Shown here: in pieces, positions 58,889 through 64,000 of the stretch
Numbering within the stretch: position 1 is the first letter of the stretch
Layout: each line of letters begins with the position of its first letter
Assembly: GCA_009760855.2 (NCBI GenBank)
Contig: WPIO01000004.1
Location: 11,980,501 to 12,044,500 of the forward strand
DNA: 64,000 bases
From: Cristatella mucedo
Taxonomy: Eukaryota; Bryozoa; Phylactolaemata; Cristatellidae
Reading direction: 5' to 3'
Notes under the pieces: generated by a model
Seen by the model: only the letters and a program-made list of their open reading frames with translations
What the model was told of the DNA's origin: nothing
Database searches by the model: none
Position numbers and translations under genes: made by a program

Positions 58889-59835
58889 GTATATATATAT
58901 ATATATCGCATGATGTAGTATACTCGGGGTGAAAATGGCCGGGACCACTTAATAGCCCTATAGGGTAAATTATGCCGTCATATTAATAGTTCTGAGCGAT
59001 ACACCCATGAATCTTTACGTGATAGCTCACAAATTCGTGCCGGTACCGACCCTGATATTTCATTCTCTGCTCTCCCTCTTTCTTATCTTAAGGCACTCAT
59101 TCGTCTAATCTCTCATCTGCCTCGTCTTTTCTATAAACTGTTTCTTACGTCGGAATGTTGGCAACCGTATGCGAACAGAAAGCCCTCGGGCTCTGTATGT
59201 GGCTGTAGTTAACTCTCCAGCGTAGCAATGCACCTAGTCATTGTGACTCGGAGCCGTTACAGACGGAGAAAAATGAACGTACTGCCTAATTCTGAGTGGA
59301 CCTTAATTTAATTAGGAATCATGAAAAACCTGGATTCCCTTTCCAGTTGTAAGAGCTGCTGGCGCGGTATTTTTGCTTTTTAGCTTTAAATCCACAAAAC
59401 CGCAGGTTGTTTTCAAATTTGTCTTTTGCTTCACCACGAAGAAGACCGTGACCACCGCTAAGACTACTTTTTGAAAACTGCCTTAATTAATCAAATTGAA
59501 AAATTCCCTTTCATTTTTCCGCTTTTTAAATATATTTGCAAGTTGTTTTCCGGGTATCAGCGAAAATGTGTTGTGCATTTTCTCTTTTTGAATAACTTCC
59601 ACAGAACAATCAACAAAAATTAAAAGTTAGTTGTAGTTAAATAAATCCGTGGACTTCGTCATCTTTCATCATTTCATCATTTCATCTTTCATCATTCTTT
59701 CAGACGGGGTACGTTCTGGCCTGGAGAGGTATAGTTTGGCCTGGTTTACTTGACACCCCGAGTGTAAAGTGTCACTAGGGCGTTCTGACCCTGGGGTGTA
59801 AACTAGCCTAGGGCAACCCACCGTATGCTTTGGCC
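58889..59835. other. Unassigned, with LINE-B remnant
   Basis: About 59110-59285 (plus) resembles a decayed LINE-B 3' UTR (TTACGTCGGAATGTTGGCAA, CGAACAGAAAGCCCTCGGGC). 59660-59697 is a TTTCATCA tandem. The part next to 59836 is probably 3' UTR of the exon there. Confidence 0.35.
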
Positions 59836-60192
59836 TTATGACACCGGGCTAGCGATAACATAGTCAAGAGAGTCATCAGGCGACTGCAGCAGAAGAAGTC
59901 GCTGGTCAGTGTGGCATTGGCTGCTAGTGGCAGCCACCTTCGAGTGGTCAATATATTGGGGGACACCCGACGACCGCCCCCCATGCAGTATCTGTTCAAA
60001 GCCTTCTCCAGCATCTCCACAGCAGTCGACCTGAGCAGCAGTGGTGACAGCTGAGCTAGCGAAGTGCGACTCTGGGGTGCAGCTTTGGTAGAGCTCCCCG
60101 GTCGAATCAGTAGCAAAATCGGCCACTGGCAAAGTGTCAAGATGCATACTGCTCTCACTTGCACTTAGGAAAGACTCTGTCTCCGGCAGGCC
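59836..60192 (-). CDS. Terminal exon, tyrosine-bearing tail, possible receptor paralogue
   Basis: Acceptor ATGATCTCACAG, phase 0 start, 118 residues and TAA. It begins GLPETESFLSASESSMHLDT and ends LLLLQSPDDSLDYVIASPVS. No membrane segment; rich in Ser, Asp and Glu, with isolated tyrosines in ELYQSC, PQYIDH and LDYVIAS. ESHFASS and DYVIAS resemble ESHFADES and DYVMIAS in the tail at 9211-9653, suggesting a second receptor of the same family arranged head-to-tail. The likeness is short and could be convergent low complexity. Confidence 0.6.
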   Translation of the reverse strand, partial: GLPETESFLSASESSMHLDTLPVADFATDSTGELYQSCTPESHFASSAVTTAAQVDCCGDAGEGFEQILHGGRSSGVPQYIDHSKVAATSSQCHTDQRLLLLQSPDDSLDYVIASPVS

Positions 60193-60287
60193 CTGTGAGA
60201 TCATAAAAGAATTATCAGCACAACTCATTACTCTTGAAGCTGCACATGCCTAATGCATGCATGTGTATATGCATGTACTCATGCAAG

Positions 60288-60480
<193 letters not shown>

Positions 60481-60655
60481 ATACACGCACGAGCTCGCAC
60501 GCACACCCGGACGATTGTGCCACGCAAGTGCTTGCACACACCATACAGTACGAGCCCACACAACTATGCTCATATCCACAACGTTCAATAAACACCACAC
60601 GTCTCGAGCGGTTGGCACAGAATACTGTCAGAGTAGGGTCTCTGACGACTCTTAC

Positions 60656-60722
60656 CTCGTCGGCAGCAGCAGAGCGTGGTATGTGAACAATCGCCTGCAC
60701 ACTCTTCACAGATCGCTGGAGC
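60656..60722 (-). CDS. Small exon preceding the 59836 terminal exon
   Basis: A 67-nt exon with acceptor TTCCTTGCCAG and donor GTAAGA, phase 2 to phase 0, matching the phase of the terminal exon. It encodes LQRSVKSVQAIVHIPRSAAA DE. A basic, then hydrophobic-proline stretch (IVHIP) could be a juxtamembrane box 1-like element. A transmembrane exon ending in phase 2 should lie further right but was not found. Confidence 0.55.
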
Positions 60723-62059
60723 CTGGCAAGGAAATGCGACGTGCACTTAGTATGAACCGACGGTTTCCGAATAGATGGCAAAGGTGGGGCACGTGAACAT
60801 TTAGCCTACCTAGGCAAGTCTCTGGCTGTTAGAACATCTGTGAGCCAGTGATGAGATGATCACATGCTCATTAGATGCCGATGTCAACGATAATACTCAA
60901 GTTCGTGGTTGTTTCGAACATAATACTAGATAGCACAGGCCAATTAAGAGACTTGCAAGCAATCTTCTCGACTCGATTAAGCCATAGCTCATGTGATACT
61001 GCAATTGTTTAGTTGTTCCTTTAAAGCTGCAGCAGTAGCATGCTCAGGTCAGTACTGCATTTGCTTCTTGAGTTGGGAAAGGGAAGGTCCGACAAACTGG
61101 TTGTACACCCCCTTGGAAGCAAGTTATGATCCCGTTGGACCATTGCAGCTAAACCTGATCTTTGTGCACATTAGATATTCAGTCTGAAGCTGGGCCACTG
61201 TGACTGATTCGGTGCATCATAACTCAGTGACAATATTGCAAGCAAAAGGTAGTGCATTGCTTTTTCCGGTCGACCGAAGATGAGTTGGTAAGACCCTGGT
61301 CTCTGGCATGGAAGTCGTGGGCTGCTATCCCACTCGCGACTTGACATGTCGATCATTCTTTCTAGCAAAACGATCTCCTTTGGGGTGATAGTAGTTCGTT
61401 ATACATCCAGCGGATGGTTCAATTACTATCTTTTTACCATTCATCTTGTAGGTGTTAACAATTCCCATTCGATGACATTTAAGTAGCACTGTAATAGTAT
61501 AAATCAGCATGTGGTGCTTGACTCAAACTGCCTCTTGAGTTTTAGCTTTCTTCATTAGCACAAGGTGGCTTACAAACGAATTACCCACTAAGTAAAGTAC
61601 ACCTGTGACACCATTATTGGAACATAACAGAGCTGCATGATACAGCAGACTGAAAGTAGCGAGCTGTTATCAAGGAGATGGTGATCTAAAAAAACATGCA
61701 ATGTGAAGCTAACCATTTCATAGTTTTGAGTACAATGAAGGACAGGTAGACTGTAGCCGTTGGGTCATAGTTATTGCCCACTGCACGTGGGAGCAACCAG
61801 GAGAAGGTGAAGGCTGAGGCTCCTTGAATCCATATCAGTGAGGCCATTAGAATTAGCTAGCCTTTACTTTATTATACACTGTCTAGTTATAACAGCTAAA
61901 GTGGTGCTTCTCACAGTGTGAGGTCCAGGTTAGGCACTGGTAGCTTTTATTCCATAGCTCAGATCATGGAACCAAAAACTATTGCGAATGGATGACAGCA
62001 CAACAAGATTTCTGACTTGAGAATTCGTGTGGACAGGATGAATCTTTTAAACTATAATA
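60723..62059. other. Unassigned, with possible SINE-B remnant
   Basis: About 61283-61410 (plus) shows a tRNA-like GGTAAGACCCTGGTCTCTGG and a ACGATCTCCTTTGGGGTGAT block that may be a decayed SINE-B. No exon supported. Confidence 0.3.
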
Positions 62060-62208
62060 TCCTTCATTTGTGTACTACCCTAACAGAACTTAATCTCCAG
62101 GGTCTTCAAGTAAGCCACACGGCTTGAGATCATGACCTGGCTCATCAAATACATTCACTTGGACCTCGGTCGTTAAAGCCAAGCACCTTGACCAATGGGC
62201 CAAACCAT
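62060..62208 (-). repeat. SINE-A copy, older long-head variant
   Basis: CATTTGTGTACTACCCTAAC, ACACGGCTTGAGATCATGAC and a doubled head (CTGGCTCATCAAATACATTC, CGTTAAAGCCAAGCACCTTG). Confidence 0.72.
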
Positions 62209-62471
62209 CCTACCACAACCGCCTAATCATAGCATACGATGTGCCCCTTTAACCCTACTTAGGGGGATTTGTGGGGGGCTTTGACCATCTTCCTGTTATT
62301 ACCCTGGACGAAGCATTCGAAGATTATAGTAGGCACATGACAAACACTTCCTAATAAAGCACAGCTCTACCTACGATCAAGCATTATATAAAGACAAAAA
62401 AAGAGATGGCAAGATATAAATAAACCAAAACACTCCTCAGTTAACCAGGTTCTTTTGCTTCGGTATACATG

Positions 62472-62535
62472 CAGACAGGGTGTTAACACCCACTCAGTGC
62501 TTGTGGCTTCGTGGAGTTACAGCCGAAGATAAATT
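62472..62535 (+). repeat. LINE-B 3' terminus
   Basis: GGGTGTTAACACCCACTCAG, GCTTCGTGGAGTTACAGCCG and AAGATAAATTA, equivalent to the last 60 bp of the LINE-B UTR. Confidence 0.65.
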
Positions 62536-62561
62536 AATGCAGGAGATATATCATGTCCTGC

Positions 62562-62690
62562 TAAACGTTAGCTGATTTAGCAGCCTCATTTATATATTGG
62601 TAGAAGAGCCCTAACGGCTATCACCACTGCTTACAGAGGGCAATAAAGGATCGCCCACTTCAGGACTCGAACATCGAACACTAGTCACAT
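62562..62690 (-). repeat. SINE-B copy
   Basis: The minus strand reads GTTCGAGTCCTGAAGTGGGC, GATCCTTTATTGCCCTCTGT, GTGGTGATAGCCGTTAGGGC, TCTTCTACCAATATATAAAT and GAGGCTGCTAAATCAGC: the clearest body of the family. Confidence 0.82.
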
Positions 62691-62748
62691 TAAAGAAAAC
62701 AGATGACAGAAAACCTTATTTGTGGAATTGTGGATACTTAGTCACCCC

Positions 62749-62922
<174 letters not shown>

Positions 62923-62927
62923 ATAAC

Positions 62928-63022
62928 CTCTTCTGCCTCGTCCTTTATGAAGCTGTTTGATCATTCGACCTTTACCTGTGCATATACTATCAATGTTCAA
63001 GAGGTAGTTCAATATTGAGAAG
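62928..63022 (+). repeat. Inverted duplicate arm A
   Basis: Reverse complement of 63410-63518 except for a 15-nt deletion and a few substitutions. Its plus strand reads SSASSFMKLFDHSTFTCAYT INVQEVVQY and a stop. It lies between two CT microsatellites. Confidence 0.92.
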
Positions 63023-63047
63023 GAAAAGAGAAAGAGAGAGAAAATGA

Positions 63048-63254
<207 letters not shown>

Positions 63255-63409
63255 ACACTTCCTCCCTGCCTTCCTCTCACCCTCCATCTTCGAGAGTGTA
63301 CTGCTCCATAAACAGACAAACAGCTGCACTGCAGGCAGACAGGTGTCTATGACGTGGGCAACCACTGCCAAATCAATGTATAGCAGTGCTAGTTGGAGGA
63401 ATTATGAAC

Positions 63410-63628
63410 TTCTCAATATTGAACTACCTCTTGAACATTGATAGTATATAGCACAGCAGTAAAAGCACAGGTAAAGGTCGAATCATCAAGCAGCTTCATA
63501 AATGACGAGGCAGAAGAGCTTATGCAGCTGTCACTATTGCTTTCAGTGGGCTCAAGCAACCGGCTCTCGGGTCTCGGGATTCTCGTGCAATCTTCCGTGA
63601 TCTCGCACGCTCGAAAACTCTCGGTTGC
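63410..63628 (-). CDS. Possible terminal exon (inverted duplicate arm B)
   Basis: Open minus frame ending in TGA, preceded by a possible acceptor (ATCCTAGCACAG at 63629). It includes RIPRPESRLLEPTESNSDSC and SSASSFMKLLDDSTFTCAFT AVLYTINVQEVVQY. Hydrophilic, Ser/Glu-rich, with an LYTIN tyrosine motif, so again like a cytoplasmic tail. Compared with arm A, the only length change is 15 nt, which keeps the frame. Unrecognised as a family; could be an alternative last exon of the 60 kb gene or non-coding. Confidence 0.35.
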
Positions 63629-63667
63629 TTGTGCCTGTGCTAGGATTGGCATTTGCTTGCGGCTCGC

Positions 63668-63942
63668 AGCATTTCTTGTATTACATCATTTAGTGCATCC
63701 ACTCGATTCGTCTTATGTGTGCTTATGCATTCTGACACCGTGCACTCTAACACTTTAACTATATTTGCAAGTTGACCCAGTGCATGCCACCCCTAACCAT
63801 GCTATGCTTGTTGTCTGTCATTGAGCATGCTACCACTAACCGTTCGATCGTGCTTCCTTTACGCCAAATGCCGAGTGCCTATAAAGAGATTGAGTTCTCT
63901 GGGGGCGCTATAATAAATGTAATATTGCTATTATTATTATAG
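63668..63942 (+). repeat. LINE-A 3' UTR and tail
   Basis: CATCCACTCGATTCGTCTTA, GTGCATGCCACCCCTAACCA, GATCGTGCTTCCTTTACGCC, TATAAAGAGATTGAGTTCTC and (ATT)n. Confidence 0.88.
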
Positions 63943-64000
63943 AGGATAACCTGTGCTGTGTGCGCCTGCTGCTTCTGCTGTTGTAATTTGTGAAACGCCT

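Overview
The window is eukaryotic and almost certainly animal nuclear DNA. Coding sequence occurs as short exons with GT/AG boundaries and consistent codon phases. Two animal-specific membrane-protein genes can be read, and the rest is dominated by truncated L2/CR1-type non-LTR retrotransposons, tRNA-headed SINEs and long dinucleotide microsatellites. I cannot fix the species. Prominin plus a gp130/Domeless-type receptor points to an animal, plausibly a marine invertebrate or basal deuterostome.

Left end, + strand (1-1444): the 3' exons of a prominin (CD133) homologue, covering the end of the last extracellular loop, the fifth membrane span and the start of the cytoplasmic tail. The gene runs off the left edge.

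Centre, - strand (about 40.6 kb down to 9.2 kb): a class I cytokine receptor of gp130/Domeless type, assembled here exon by exon. It has a two-domain cytokine-receptor homology region (40404-40584, 32463-32638, 32177-32361, 30413-30578), a membrane-distal fibronectin III domain (26349-26449 provisional, 25452-25680), a possible extra FN3 module (24788-24876, 22348-22564, weak), a membrane-proximal FN3 domain (21788-21927, 20776-20932), a transmembrane exon (18791-18869) and two cytoplasmic exons (12190-12308, 9211-9653). Intron phases agree at the joins of the core model: 2 inside D1, 1 between domains, 0 inside D2 and later FN3 domains, 2 after the membrane exon. The 5' end (signal peptide and any N-terminal domain) was not found. 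A CpG-rich block at 49.94-51.18 kb is a candidate promoter region. Prominin and the receptor are convergent.

Right end, - strand: two exons (60656-60722, 59836-60192) make a short tyrosine-bearing C-terminus resembling the receptor tail, perhaps a tandem paralogue. A further coding-like segment at 63410-63628 has an inverted duplicate at 62928-63022.

Repeats: LINE-A (L2-like, ATT-tailed) and its apparent partner SINE-A share a 3' tail that folds into a stem-loop. LINE-B is a second L2/CR1-like family with an ACATT-type tail, and SINE-B is a second tRNA-headed family. A roughly 180-bp satellite-like array fills 55.65-57.80 kb. No CRISPR, rRNA or functional tRNA gene was seen. Homology statements rest on remembered family features, not on database searches.
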